DNA of 64,000 bases from the NCBI RefSeq assembly GCF_003385955.1, contig NZ_QRDW01000003.1:1-64000 (forward strand). Direction: 5' to 3'. Made by a program: the position numbers and the translations under genes. The notes below the pieces were generated by a model. That model made no database searches and had not been told where the DNA came from. It saw only the letters and a program-made list of their open reading frames with translations. This document shows, in pieces, positions 8,785 to 17,411 of this stretch (the stretch's first letter is position 1; each line of letters opens with the position of its first letter). The stretch is from Aestuariispira insulae (GTDB taxonomy: Bacteria; Pseudomonadota; Alphaproteobacteria; UBA8366; Aestuariispiraceae).

Positions 8785-8862
8785 GATCCCCGGGTCAGGC
8801 CCGGGGATGACGCCCCATTCTCGGAGGCATTCTTTCAATCGTCATTGCCGGGCTTGATCCGG
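8785..8862. repeat. dispersed palindromic repeat, copy A
   Basis: Two units: GATCCCCGGGTCAGGCCC followed by GGGGATGACG (8785-8812), which is a near-perfect palindrome, and TCGTCATTGCCGGGCTTGAT onward (8840-8862), half of a second palindrome. The same two units occur in opposite order at 52511-52587. This is typical of REP-like elements scattered between genes in alphaproteobacteria. The rest of 8561-8877 holds the rpmI promoter and no gene. Confidence 0.75.
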
Positions 8863-8877
8863 AAATCTCTCCCAGCC

Positions 8878-9318
8878 TCACTCCAGCGCATATACACCAA
8901 CCTTGCCATCCTTAAAGCCCAGAACCCGGAAAGGTTCGGTTTTTTGACCGCCCATGCCGGGCGATCCCATCGGCATGCCCGGCAGGGAAAAAGCCTTTAC
9001 CGGCGGTTTTTCCGCCAGGACCCTGGCAACAGTTTCCAGCGGCACATGGCCGGAAAAGCTATAGCCCGCCACATTGGTCAGGTGGCAGCCCTGGTAATCA
9101 TCCGGGATGCCGGCCAGCTCGGTCAGGTCCGGCACCTCTTCGCTGTTATGAATGGTGACCTGGTAGCCCGCCGCAACCATCAGATCCGCATAGGCGGCAC
9201 AGCAGCCACATTGCGGATGCTTGAAAATATCAACCTGTTGCCCCGCCTCATCGGCATGGGCAAATGAAGACAACCCCAGGCCGGTGGCCAAGGCAATAGA
9301 AAGAGTGAGTTTACGCAT
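8878..9318 (-). CDS. DUF411 metal-binding periplasmic protein
   Basis: A 146-residue exported protein with a Sec signal peptide (MRKLTLSIALATGLGLSSFAHA). The mature domain begins with IFKHPQCGCCAAYAD, the CxCC-type motif of the DUF411/CopG-like family, and continues with GCHLTNVAGYSFSGHVPLE and LPGMPMGSPGM, the conserved His and Met-rich motifs thought to bind copper or related metals. Members often accompany metal-resistance genes; here the only neighbour in the same direction is a small Cys-containing exported protein 42 bases upstream, which suggests an operon. Family assignment is strong; the metal is not established by sequence. Confidence 0.88.
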   Translation of the reverse strand: MRKLTLSIALATGLGLSSFAHADEAGQQVDIFKHPQCGCCAAYADLMVAAGYQVTIHNSEEVPDLTELAGIPDDYQGCHLTNVAGYSFSGHVPLETVARVLAEKPPVKAFSLPGMPMGSPGMGGQKTEPFRVLGFKDGKVGVYALE

Positions 9319-9360
9319 GATGGAAATCCTTATCCTGAAAATTTGTGTAATGCTGCTTTT

Positions 9361-9687
9361 TCAGGAAAGAGTTTTTGGCGGCTCCAACTTAGGCAGCGTG
9401 GTCAGGCCAACCAACCTGTCGATCACATCTCCGGCTGCCACCCAAAGCGGCATCGGTTCGACCAGAACAGGTTCCAGCCACTGCATCTGCATCGGCCCGC
9501 TCGCGCAATGGCGCTCACAATCAGTGGCCGCCCCATCCGAACATTCGACGCAATCCTCCATGATTTGCGCCATGGGCTCTAGATCAACCGGCCCGGCCTG
9601 CCCGACAGAGAATGCGGACAGCACAAGGCCCGCCGCGACCAGCAACCACAAGAATGAACGCCCGATAGATAGAGAAATAAACCGCAT
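9361..9687 (-). CDS. small exported Cys-containing protein, unknown
   Basis: No family recognised. From the ATG at 9687 the protein has 108 residues with an N-terminal signal peptide or anchor (SFLWLLVAAGLVLSAFSVGQA) and a short region with four Cys (DCVECSDGAATDCERHC). An in-frame ATG at 9732 would add 15 residues, including two more Cys; neither start has a clear ribosome-binding site. It precedes the DUF411 gene by 42 bases. A role in metal binding or delivery with that protein is possible, inferred only from Cys content and position. Confidence 0.5.
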   Translation of the reverse strand: MRFISLSIGRSFLWLLVAAGLVLSAFSVGQAGPVDLEPMAQIMEDCVECSDGAATDCERHCASGPMQMQWLEPVLVEPMPLWVAAGDVIDRLVGLTTLPKLEPPKTLS

Positions 9688-9737
9688 ACTCCCGCAGATA
9701 CAGTTTCCAGCAGGGGGAAGGTCAAGAGCCATCCGAC

Positions 9738-10100
9738 TTAAAATGGTGGTCGGGCATACGGCAGATCAAAAACATCCAACTCGTTTTTTTCCACCCGCAT
9801 GCCTGCCGCCAGAACCAGATGCCGGTCCTGGCCACTTTCAATCACATAAAGATTGTTTTTTGTATCCACGGGCCCCAGCAAGTGGTTCATGCGTGCGGCC
9901 TCCGCTTCGGTCGGTTCTACGAATTTCAGCCCCAGCAAATGCCGGGGCAAGGCCATATAGATCACACCATGAAAGACGATATCGGTATTTTCCGTCTCGC
10001 CACGCGCCGCCGGACAGCGGATCAACAGCATGCCGTGACTGACCGAATAATCCCAAAGCTGGAAGGTTAGATTATCGTACTGGGGAAGTTGCTCTTTCAT
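9738..10100 (-). CDS. conserved-looking soluble protein, unknown
   Basis: A 120-residue protein starting MKEQLPQYDNLTFQLW (ATG 10098-10100); the frame is open upstream for 13 more codons that overlap the preceding gene. No signal peptide, membrane segment or known motif. The composition is that of a small globular domain with alternating strands (MLLIRCPAARG, IVFHGVIYMALP, NLYVIESG). It lies 35 bases downstream of the coiled-coil protein gene and may be co-transcribed with it. Function unknown. Confidence 0.55.
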   Translation of the reverse strand: MKEQLPQYDNLTFQLWDYSVSHGMLLIRCPAARGETENTDIVFHGVIYMALPRHLLGLKFVEPTEAEAARMNHLLGPVDTKNNLYVIESGQDRHLVLAAGMRVEKNELDVFDLPYARPPF

Positions 10101-10135
10101 CCGTCCTGCACATCCGCCATGAAAGCTGCCCTGCC

Positions 10136-10462
10136 TCATCCTTTGGTGAATTTATCACTCTTTTCGTTATAGACTTCGTTGGCCTTGCGGATTTTCTCAT
10201 CCCGTTTGCGGCGTGCCTTCTCCAGCTTTTCAGCCCGCTTGTCAGCCTTATCCTCTTTTTGCGCATCCGCCATATCGCGTTCATATTCGGCCCGGGCTTT
10301 GGCGATTTTTGCATCTCGTTCTTCCGCCAGTTTCTTCAGCTCCTTTGCCGCCTCCCCATGCCCATCCGCATAGGCTTGGGCAAGAACGGGCGCCCCCGAG
10401 ATTGCAGCATTTACCGCAACCCCCAGACATAGAATCAATGCTGCAAAAAAAAGCTTTTTCAT
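10136..10462 (-). CDS. small exported coiled-coil protein, Lys/Glu-rich
   Basis: The 108-residue product has a signal peptide (MKKLFFAALILCLGVAVNAA, processed near VLAQA) and then a highly charged helix of about 75 residues with repeated EKLEKARRKRDEKIRKA-type heptads, a single long coiled coil. The start at 10462 is preceded by a good GGAGGG site; the frame is open upstream into the sensor gene. It starts just 18 bases after the stop of the degenerate HD-GYP sensor, so both are likely one transcript. Such proteins can be periplasmic scaffolds, but no function can be assigned. Confidence 0.6.
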   Translation of the reverse strand: MKKLFFAALILCLGVAVNAAISGAPVLAQAYADGHGEAAKELKKLAEERDAKIAKARAEYERDMADAQKEDKADKRAEKLEKARRKRDEKIRKANEVYNEKSDKFTKG

Positions 10463-10479
10463 GGTCGCCCTCCTTTTTG

Positions 10480-12600
10480 TCATGCCCCTTCCGGCACTTT
10501 CTTGAAACCGGCCCATTCATCGCGACCACCCCGGTTATCCAGATAGTTGGCCAGGGCCACCACCGCGGAACGGTCAAATTTCTTGTTGGAATCCTGGAAC
10601 AAAATGTCGACCGCCTTGTCAAATTCCATACCCTGACGCCATGAACGCGCGCTGGTCATGCCGACAAAGGCGTTGGCGACCGAGGCCACACGGGCCGAGA
10701 TTAAAATATCCTCACCCACCAGGCCCGACGGCAGGCCGGTGCCGTCGACATTTTCAAGAAGCTGGCTCAAGGTTTCAAAGACCGGGCCGTCAAATTCGAT
10801 CTGCTGCACCAGATCGGCACTGGTGAGCACGGAATTCTGGATGGTCTTGCGCTCTTCTTCGGTCAAGGCCCCCTGCTTGGTCAGCAATTCCGCCGGAATT
10901 TCGATCTTGCCCAGATTCATAAGGCTTCCCGCGATAGAGGCGGTTTCCACAATCACCGGATCCAGGTCCATCTCGGACGCCACCGCACGTGCCACATCGG
11001 AAACCCGCTGGGAATGGTGGGCGGAGAAGGGATCGCGGCGGTCGACCAGGCTGACCAGGGTATTGACCAATTGGCGCATCACCTGTTCGCGTTTTTGCCG
11101 TTCGCGCACGGAATCGGTGATATCCTGGGACACCATCAGGGCACCGGCCGGGAAATCGTCCCGTGCCTCCATGGGGATGAATTCGGATCGATAGACCCGA
11201 GCCCCTTCGGTGGCGGATAATTCCATCTCATGGGTTTTGCTGATCGGTTTGCCCTCAGACAGGGATTCCCGGACCCAGGCGACAATACGCTTGCCCTCGA
11301 TCGGCCCCAGCACCGCGCTGGCGTTTTTGTCGAAAAGATCCCGGCGCTCCATGCCGGAAAATTCAACCGCTTTCTGGTTGAACCAGCGATAATTGCCCTC
11401 TTCATCAAAGATGACGATGGCATTGGGCTGGCTATCGGTTACCAGATGCATGAAATTGCGCTGGCCTTCGAACCGGCCGGCCAGTTTTTCAAATTTTTCC
11501 GCCGCTTCAGTGGCGCGCTTGGAGGAACCGAAATACCAAAGCGCCAGCATCCCGATCACCAGTAGGATGATGATCATCGCGAAAATGGTCAGCAGCACAT
11601 TCAGCCGCTCTTCGGATTCCGCCAGGGCTTCCGCCGTATCGATTTTATAAATCAGCGCCCACGGCACATGGTCGAAGCTGCGGCCCAGCACCAGCACCTC
11701 ATTGCCGCGATAGTCAGTCTTGGTGCCAAATCCATTGCCATCGCGCAGGATAAAGGCTGCGGCCAGGTCCGGGGTATCAATCGACAATTTGGTTTTCAGC
11801 GCCGGCGTACCGTCTGCCAACGGTGAAAGATATTCCACCGAAGAGCCGTTCTGGCGCACGATCAGGGCCTCGGCTGTTTCCTCCAGCGCACCCGGCTGGT
11901 CCAGAAGCGGCGGCAATTCACCCGCCACCTGCTTCACCCCGACCACCACCCCGATCTGGGAGGCGGCGGAGGTATCACCCTGAAGCGCAAATACCGGCAC
12001 CAGGAAGGCCATGGTCGGCTGATCAGCGCTGTTGAGATACATCGGGGATATGCCGGTTTCACCCTTCTCCACGCCGGCCACGAAGGCTTTCAGCTTACCC
12101 TGGACCGGCGGGTACCCCGGACTGGACACAACAATCTCACCGGCCTCGTCCAAGAGCGCGATACCGGCCAGCCCCTGGCGGCTGACATTGGCATTCACCA
12201 CCTGATCGGTGCCGCTATCGGCCTGGAACCCCGCCCGATGGGCAGTCGCGGCCAGAAGGTTTCCGAGAAATTCCAGCTCCGCACTGGATTCGTCCGATTC
12301 TTCACCATGCAGGATCGTCATATAGAGCTGGAGCGATGCGTTATCGGCCAGAGCACGCAATTCAAACAACTGGTCATCCAGCCATTCTGAAACATCGGCG
12401 GCACGACTGTCCGCGACAATGCCAAGCCTGGTCTGCCATCGCTGCAACTCACGGGCGCGTTCCGACTGGACAAATTGCAGCACGAAGAAAAAACCGATGG
12501 CCGCGGTGACCAGAACCACCAGGCCCGTCACGCCCATTTTGACAAAAGTCGAGGCCTTGGTTTTGCCCACCGCCTTGTCTACTGCCGCACTGCCGCTCAA
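10480..12600 (-). CDS. membrane sensor with dCache-type domain, PAS and degenerate HD-GYP domain
   Basis: A 706-residue inner-membrane protein. Order: cytoplasmic N-terminus, membrane segment (about 25-45), a periplasmic sensing region of ~290 residues, a second membrane segment (about 338-358), a PAS domain (about 385-495, SQPNAIVIFDEEGNYRWFNQ), then an HD-GYP-like domain (about 499 to the end). Active HD-GYP proteins hydrolyse c-di-GMP. Here the HD metal-binding pair is replaced (SLMNLGKIEIP where HDIGKIGIP is expected) and the HHE-x-x-DGTGYP motif reads LLENVDGTGLP. The metal site is therefore lost and the domain probably acts by binding or by protein contact. The TTG start has AGGAG eight bases upstream. 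It is divergent from the LapG-type gene. Confidence 0.85.
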   Translation of the reverse strand: MSGSAAVDKAVGKTKASTFVKMGVTGLVVLVTAAIGFFFVLQFVQSERARELQRWQTRLGIVADSRAADVSEWLDDQLFELRALADNASLQLYMTILHGEESDESSAELEFLGNLLAATAHRAGFQADSGTDQVVNANVSRQGLAGIALLDEAGEIVVSSPGYPPVQGKLKAFVAGVEKGETGISPMYLNSADQPTMAFLVPVFALQGDTSAASQIGVVVGVKQVAGELPPLLDQPGALEETAEALIVRQNGSSVEYLSPLADGTPALKTKLSIDTPDLAAAFILRDGNGFGTKTDYRGNEVLVLGRSFDHVPWALIYKIDTAEALAESEERLNVLLTIFAMIIILLVIGMLALWYFGSSKRATEAAEKFEKLAGRFEGQRNFMHLVTDSQPNAIVIFDEEGNYRWFNQKAVEFSGMERRDLFDKNASAVLGPIEGKRIVAWVRESLSEGKPISKTHEMELSATEGARVYRSEFIPMEARDDFPAGALMVSQDITDSVRERQKREQVMRQLVNTLVSLVDRRDPFSAHHSQRVSDVARAVASEMDLDPVIVETASIAGSLMNLGKIEIPAELLTKQGALTEEERKTIQNSVLTSADLVQQIEFDGPVFETLSQLLENVDGTGLPSGLVGEDILISARVASVANAFVGMTSARSWRQGMEFDKAVDILFQDSNKKFDRSAVVALANYLDNRGGRDEWAGFKKVPEGA

Positions 12601-12746
12601 CGTCGCGCTCCTGTGATGATGATCAATTACCCAAGCCTTTGATTGTGTTAGCGTGCCGTAAATAACTTAATGTTACGCTAATGCGAATTTTTCACGGGAC
12701 GAACTATACCCTCAGTTGCTAAAGTTGCCGAGGGAAAATACGAGGT
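12601..12746. promoter_or_regulatory. divergent promoter region with inverted repeat
   Basis: The 146 bases separate the sensor gene (minus) from the LapG-type gene (plus). They are AT-rich relative to the flanks. TTAGCGT (12648-12654) and ACGCTAA (12675-12681) form a 7-bp inverted repeat with a 20-base spacer, a possible operator. No promoter could be fixed with certainty. Confidence 0.35.
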
Positions 12747-13436
12747 ATGTCTTTGGTGATGTTCAAAAATCGCTCCAGACCGGGGAAAATGACGGTGCGT
12801 TTGGCCAGGGTTGCCGCGCTCGCCATTATACTATGCCCGCCCATCATGGCCGGGCAAACCTCCCAGGCGGCGACCGTCAAGCTTTTTGGCAAGAATGAAA
12901 TCCAATCCACCAAGATGGATAAGTTCAAAAAATGGGCTGGCGTGCTGGAACGATACCGCGGGGAGGAACCCAAGGAACTGGCCAAATGCAAGCTGTCCGC
13001 GACCAATAAATGCGAAACCGCTAAATGGCGGATTTTCCTGAAAAAAATTGCCGGGCAGCCCCAGGAGAAACAGCTGATCCTGGTCAACAAATATATCAAC
13101 AAATGGCTCTACGTCCTGGATCCGATCAACTATAATGAAAAAGATTATTGGGCCACGCCACGCCAGTTCATGACCCGCAATGGCGATTGCGAGGATTATG
13201 CGATCGCGAAATATGCATCCCTGGTCCATCTTGGCTTCCCAAAGGAAGAGATGCGCATCGTCGTCTTGCAGGATCTGAACCTGAAAGTGGCCCATGCCGT
13301 TTTGGTGGTTTATGTGGGTGGCAAGGCGCTTATTCTCGACAATCAGATCACGGATGTAGTCGAAAGCAACCGAATCAAGCATTATAAACCGATCTTTTCG
13401 ATCAACGAAGGGGCCTGGTGGCTGCATCGCGGTTAG
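12747..13436 (+). CDS. LapG-type transglutaminase-like cysteine protease (DUF920/BTLCP)
   Basis: Bacterial transglutaminase-like cysteine proteinases of the LapG group are periplasmic and cleave N-terminal retention modules of giant RTX adhesins, releasing them from the surface. The 229 residues carry an N-terminal export signal (hydrophobic stretch about 17-35, processed near SQAAT) and the catalytic triad in context: NGDCEDYAIAKY with Cys148, VAHAVLVV with His183 and LILDNQ with Asp198. A Trp-rich end (GAWWLHRG) is also typical. Start at 12747; ATGs at 12759 and 12789 are alternatives. No adhesin or LapD receptor is next to it, but degenerate c-di-GMP-type proteins flank it on both sides. 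Confidence 0.85.
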   Translation: MSLVMFKNRSRPGKMTVRLARVAALAIILCPPIMAGQTSQAATVKLFGKNEIQSTKMDKFKKWAGVLERYRGEEPKELAKCKLSATNKCETAKWRIFLKKIAGQPQEKQLILVNKYINKWLYVLDPINYNEKDYWATPRQFMTRNGDCEDYAIAKYASLVHLGFPKEEMRIVVLQDLNLKVAHAVLVVYVGGKALILDNQITDVVESNRIKHYKPIFSINEGAWWLHRG

Positions 13437-13538
13437 CGACCATACCGGGCCTGAAACGCCGCGTTTTTCCAGCAACAGGGGGCAGGGGAATTTCACCGGC
13501 AGCATGAAGCAAAGCCAGTCTTAAGGGATGTATCAGAG

Positions 13539-14807
13539 ATGTTAGAGCCCCAAGCGAACCAATCAAATCAGGAATATCTGCTGCTTGATTATGCGCAGCG
13601 CCTGGACCGGCACCGCGAGGACCGGCGCGCGGTTCATGTGCATCTCTCGCGCCTCAAACCACAAAACCGACGCGACCATCATATCCGGATCGCGGTCAAT
13701 ACGATCGAGGATTTCGTGGTGGCTTTTGAAGGCCAGATCTTCCAGCTTTCCAATGCTGATCTGGTCTTCATCCTGCGGGGCGCAGCACTGGCCCAGCTGG
13801 ATGATGCGGTGATGCGGCTGCGCTATTTATTCAGTGAAGATCCGCTCACCTTTGGCGATCCGGATGATGAGGGCGGACACGGTCGTTTTGCCACCATTTA
13901 TAACCTGGAAGCGCAATATCCCAAATTCCTGGCGCTGTGCGAGCAGATGCATGAAGAAGAGCGCTCACGCCAGAAACGTCTTTCCCAGATGGCCAACCAG
14001 GCGGGCGAATCCACCGAGGACCACCGCCAGCCGCTCAGCCCCAAACAGCTGGGCACCATGGAAGAGATCCTGCAGCGTGCCGATCTGTCCAATGTCTTCA
14101 AGCGCCAGGCCATTTGCGCCGTGGCAGGACGCGGAGAACCGAAACCGATCTTCAACGAGCTTTTCATCTCGATCCTGGATCTGGCGAAAACCGTGCTGCC
14201 GGATGTCAACCTGGCGGCCAACCGCTGGCTGTTCCAGCATCTGACCCAGACATTGGACCGCCGGGTCCTGAAAATGCTGGCCAAGGCGGATGACACCACT
14301 TTGCATTCATCATTCTCGCTGAATTTGAATGTGAATACGTTGCTCTCCCCGGAATTCCTGGAATTCGATACCAGCCTGCGCATGGGGTCGCGTGGCACCT
14401 TGGTGATTGAGATGCAGTTGGTCGACATTATGGCGGATTTCCCCTCTTTTCTGTTTGCCCGCGACTTCGTGCGTGAAAAAGGATACCGGATTTGCCTGGA
14501 CGGCATCACGCCCGAGCTTCTGCCCTTCATCGACCGACGGCGGATGGGGATTGACCTGGTGAAGCTGAATGCCAGCGCCAGTTTCAACAAAGGCGCCCCC
14601 AAGGAAAAGGTTGAGGAAATCACAGAGCAGGTAGAACATACCGGCAAGGGTCGGATTATCCTTGCCCGTTGCGATAACAGGCATATGATCGACACCGGCC
14701 AGAAAATGGGCATCACCATGTTCCAGGGACATTACCTGGACACGGTTCTGCAACAACTGGCCCGCCAGCAAAGCAAGCCGGCACCAAAAGCCGTCAAAAA
14801 GAGATAA
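13539..14807 (+). CDS. soluble protein with C-terminal degenerate EAL domain
   Basis: 422 residues, no signal peptide or membrane segment. The N-terminal ~170 residues have no recognised domain (they include IRIAVNTIEDFVVAFEGQI and a His/Gln-rich linker). From about 185 on the sequence follows an EAL fold: LNLNVNTLLSPEFLEFD, GTLVIEMQLVDIMADF, GYRICLDGITPELLPFID and GIDLVKLNAS. The catalytic EAL motif and the DDFG metal motif are lost (ELFIS and LDGI instead), so c-di-GMP hydrolysis is unlikely; the protein may bind the nucleotide or a partner. It follows the LapG-type gene on the same strand by 102 bases. In the Lap system a degenerate EAL receptor (LapD) controls LapG, but this protein is cytosolic. 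Confidence 0.75.
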   Translation: MLEPQANQSNQEYLLLDYAQRLDRHREDRRAVHVHLSRLKPQNRRDHHIRIAVNTIEDFVVAFEGQIFQLSNADLVFILRGAALAQLDDAVMRLRYLFSEDPLTFGDPDDEGGHGRFATIYNLEAQYPKFLALCEQMHEEERSRQKRLSQMANQAGESTEDHRQPLSPKQLGTMEEILQRADLSNVFKRQAICAVAGRGEPKPIFNELFISILDLAKTVLPDVNLAANRWLFQHLTQTLDRRVLKMLAKADDTTLHSSFSLNLNVNTLLSPEFLEFDTSLRMGSRGTLVIEMQLVDIMADFPSFLFARDFVREKGYRICLDGITPELLPFIDRRRMGIDLVKLNASASFNKGAPKEKVEEITEQVEHTGKGRIILARCDNRHMIDTGQKMGITMFQGHYLDTVLQQLARQQSKPAPKAVKKR

Positions 14808-14851
14808 CTCCAGTCCCTTGAAGGCAGCAACCGTGCTGCCCGTCCGAGATC

Positions 14852-15868
14852 ATGCCAGACCTTTCCGATCTGTCCTTCGCTCTGCCCGAAAGCGGGCTGA
14901 TAACGCCCGCCATGCTGGCACTGGCCCTGATTCTCGACTGGGTGATCGGGGATATGCGCTGGTTCCACAAAATCGTGCCGCATCCGGTCGTGCTGATCGG
15001 CAATCTGATCAAGGTGCTGGAAAAAAAGCTGAACCGGGAGAGCCGTTCAGGCAATGCGCGCATAGTGCGCGGCCTGCTGGTCACCATGTTTGTTGTCGGC
15101 CTGTCGGGCCTGTGCGGCGGTTTGATCCATTATGGCTTGGCGATGCTGCCCTATGGCTGGCTGGCAGAGATCTTTCTGATCGCGACCCTGCTGGCCGGGC
15201 GCAGCCTTTTCACCCATGTGGGCGCGGTCGCAAAAGGGTTGGCCACGGGCGGATTAAAAGGCGGGCGCGAGGCTGTTTCCCATATTGTCGGGCGCGATCC
15301 AAACAGCCTGGATGAATATGGGGTGGCCCGGTCGGCCATTGAATCCCTGGCCGAAAACTATGCCGATGGCGTGGTGGCCCCGGCCTTTTGGTATCTGGTC
15401 TTCGGCCTGCCGGGCATCCTGGGCTATAAGGCCGTCAACACACTCGATTCCATGATCGGCTACCGCAACAAACGCTATAAGGATTTTGGCATGGCGGCGG
15501 CCAAACTGGATGACGTTGCCAACTGGATACCAGCCAGACTATCCGGACTGATCCTGACCGTGGGCGCCTTTGCCGCCCCCAAAGCCAATCCATTTCGTGC
15601 GATTAAGATCATAGTCGGGTTTGCCGGCAAACATGCCTCGCCCAATGCCGGCTGGCCAGAGGGGGCGATGGCCGGCGCGTTGGATTTTGCGCTCGGCGGG
15701 CCGCGTAAATATCCGGGCGGCATCTCGGAAGCCGCCTGGATCGGATCCGGCCGCGCGCGCCTGAAAGACAAAGATATCCGATCCGCCCAATGGCTCTATG
15801 CGGCGGCCAACCTGGTACAGTTGATTCTCGTCGGCGGTCTGGTAATCGGCTGGGCTTTGCAAGGGTGA
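14852..15868 (+). CDS. cobD: adenosylcobinamide-phosphate synthase
   Basis: CbiB/CobD family, which attaches aminopropanol (or its phosphate) to adenosylcobyric acid in late cobalamin synthesis. The 338-residue integral membrane protein has the family signatures LDWVIGD, PHPVVLIGNLI near residue 48, a central VARSAIESLAENYADGVVAP and KAVNTLDSMIGYRNKRYKDF, and a C-terminal membrane segment. It starts 44 bases after the EAL-like gene and is convergent with cobQ. No cobalamin riboswitch is visible in the short upstream gap, so it may share a transcript with the upstream gene. Confidence 0.95.
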   Translation: MPDLSDLSFALPESGLITPAMLALALILDWVIGDMRWFHKIVPHPVVLIGNLIKVLEKKLNRESRSGNARIVRGLLVTMFVVGLSGLCGGLIHYGLAMLPYGWLAEIFLIATLLAGRSLFTHVGAVAKGLATGGLKGGREAVSHIVGRDPNSLDEYGVARSAIESLAENYADGVVAPAFWYLVFGLPGILGYKAVNTLDSMIGYRNKRYKDFGMAAAKLDDVANWIPARLSGLILTVGAFAAPKANPFRAIKIIVGFAGKHASPNAGWPEGAMAGALDFALGGPRKYPGGISEAAWIGSGRARLKDKDIRSAQWLYAAANLVQLILVGGLVIGWALQG

Positions 15869-15905
15869 GCCCGCGTCAGCCGGGATCGCGGGACCAGAGT
15901 GTTCC

Positions 15906-17393
15906 TTAACGCGTCCTGGCAATCTCCAGCAGGCGATCCAGATCCATATGGGCTTCCAGATGATCGGCCAGCTGGTCCAACGTACGCTCAACCTGTGTTT
16001 CATAGGCCAGGCCCGCCTCACGCCCTTTTCGGAACTGCGCCAGGAAAGCGGTGCGGAACGCATCACCCGCAAACAGGCCATGTAGATAACAGCCCATGGC
16101 CAGGCCGTCGGCGGAAATAGCCCCATCGGCGCGACCGCCCAAATCCAGCATGGGCCGGGCAAGACCGGCGCCCTGGGTGCGGCCCATATGCATCTCATAG
16201 CCATAAACCGGCTGGCCCGTGGTGCGTTCCATACCGTTGGCCTCATGCAGGGCTTTGTCGCCCGCCAGCACAGTTTCCAGATCCAGCAGGCCGAGCCCTG
16301 GAATGGTTTCCGGCGGCCCTTCGATCCCGTCCGGATCCGAAATGGACCGGCCCATCATCTGATAACCCGCGCACAGCCCCAATACCCGGCCGCCCCGGCG
16401 CATATGGGCCAGAAGATCAATGTCCCAGCCTTCGGCCCGGAATTGTTTTAAATCAGCAATCGTGGTTTTCGACCCAGGCAACAGGATCAGATCCGCGTCA
16501 CCCGGCAAGGGCTGACCGCGCTGGACGAAGACCACTTCCACATCCGTTTCCGATTTCAACGGATCCAAATCATCAAAATTGGCGATACGCCCCAGCCGTG
16601 GCACCGCGATCCGGATCGGCCTTGGCCCGCTGCCCGCCCGGTCGGCCGCCGCCCGTTCCAGAGCAACAGCATCTTCCGCCGGAAGCTGGCCCGCCGCCTC
16701 GAACCAGGGCAATACACCCAGGGAAGGAAGACCTGTATGATCGGCGATGATTTCGAGCGCACTGTCAAACAGCGTCGGATCACCGCGAAACTTATTGATG
16801 ACATAGCCTTTCAGGCGCGAGCGCTCTTCCGGTTCCAACACCTGCCAGGTCCCGACCAAGCTGGCGATCACCCCGCCACGCTCAATATCGGCGGCCAACA
16901 CCACCGGCAGATCCGCCGCCTCGGCAAAGCCCATATTGGCAATATCGCCCGCGCGCAAATTCACTTCCGCCGGGCTGCCCGCCCCCTCGATCAGGACCAG
17001 GTCCGCCTCTTCGGAGAGCCGCTCAAAACTATCCAGCGCCTTGGGCAGCAATTCGGCTTTCAGTTGATAGTAATCCCGCGCCTTTGCCGTGGTATAGACC
17101 TTGCCCTGCACCACCACTTGGGATCCCATATCGGTTTGTGGTTTCAGCAGGATCGGGTTCATATGGACATTGGGCGCAACCCCGCAAGCCCTGGCCTGTA
17201 ATGCCTGGGCCCGGCCAATCTCGCCGCCATCGGGCGTGACCGCGGCATTGTTGGACATATTCTGCGGCTTGAACGGTCGCACGGTCAGGCCGCGCCGGCT
17301 GTAGGCCCGGGCCAGTCCAGCCACCAGCAAAGATTTCCCCACATCGGACCCGGTGCCCTGCAGCATGACGGCAGGCGTTCGCGCGGCATTCAT
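15906..17393 (-). CDS. cobQ: cobyric acid synthase
   Basis: Glutamine- and ATP-dependent amidation of the b, d, e and g side chains of adenosylcobyrinic acid a,c-diamide. The N-terminal dethiobiotin-synthetase-like domain starts with [20 protein letters not shown], and the C-terminal class I glutamine amidotransferase domain has [12 protein letters not shown] (nucleophile Cys) and GCYLHGLF (His). I take ATG 17391-17393 as start, giving about 495 residues; the open frame reaches a TTG at 17411 directly after the preceding stop. Last gene of a tight cobO-SYLF-cobQ set. Confidence 0.95.
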   Translation of the reverse strand: MNAARTPAVMLQGTGSDVGKSLLVAGLARAYSRRGLTVRPFKPQNMSNNAAVTPDGGEIGRAQALQARACGVAPNVHMNPILLKPQTDMGSQVVVQGKVYTTAKARDYYQLKAELLPKALDSFERLSEEADLVLIEGAGSPAEVNLRAGDIANMGFAEAADLPVVLAADIERGGVIASLVGTWQVLEPEERSRLKGYVINKFRGDPTLFDSALEIIADHTGLPSLGVLPWFEAAGQLPAEDAVALERAAADRAGSGPRPIRIAVPRLGRIANFDDLDPLKSETDVEVVFVQRGQPLPGDADLILLPGSKTTIADLKQFRAEGWDIDLLAHMRRGGRVLGLCAGYQMMGRSISDPDGIEGPPETIPGLGLLDLETVLAGDKALHEANGMERTTGQPVYGYEMHMGRTQGAGLARPMLDLGGRADGAISADGLAMGCYLHGLFAGDAFRTAFLAQFRKGREAGLAYETQVERTLDQLADHLEAHMDLDRLLEIARTR

Positions 17394-17411
17394 CTCAAAA
17401 AATCCTGCCAA

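Noticed and set aside
14808-14851. Cobalamin riboswitch upstream of cobD, or upstream of cobO (18764-18959) or cobS (36962-37032)
   Set aside because: None of these gaps shows the B12-box consensus (GCCACTG core) or enough length for the fold.
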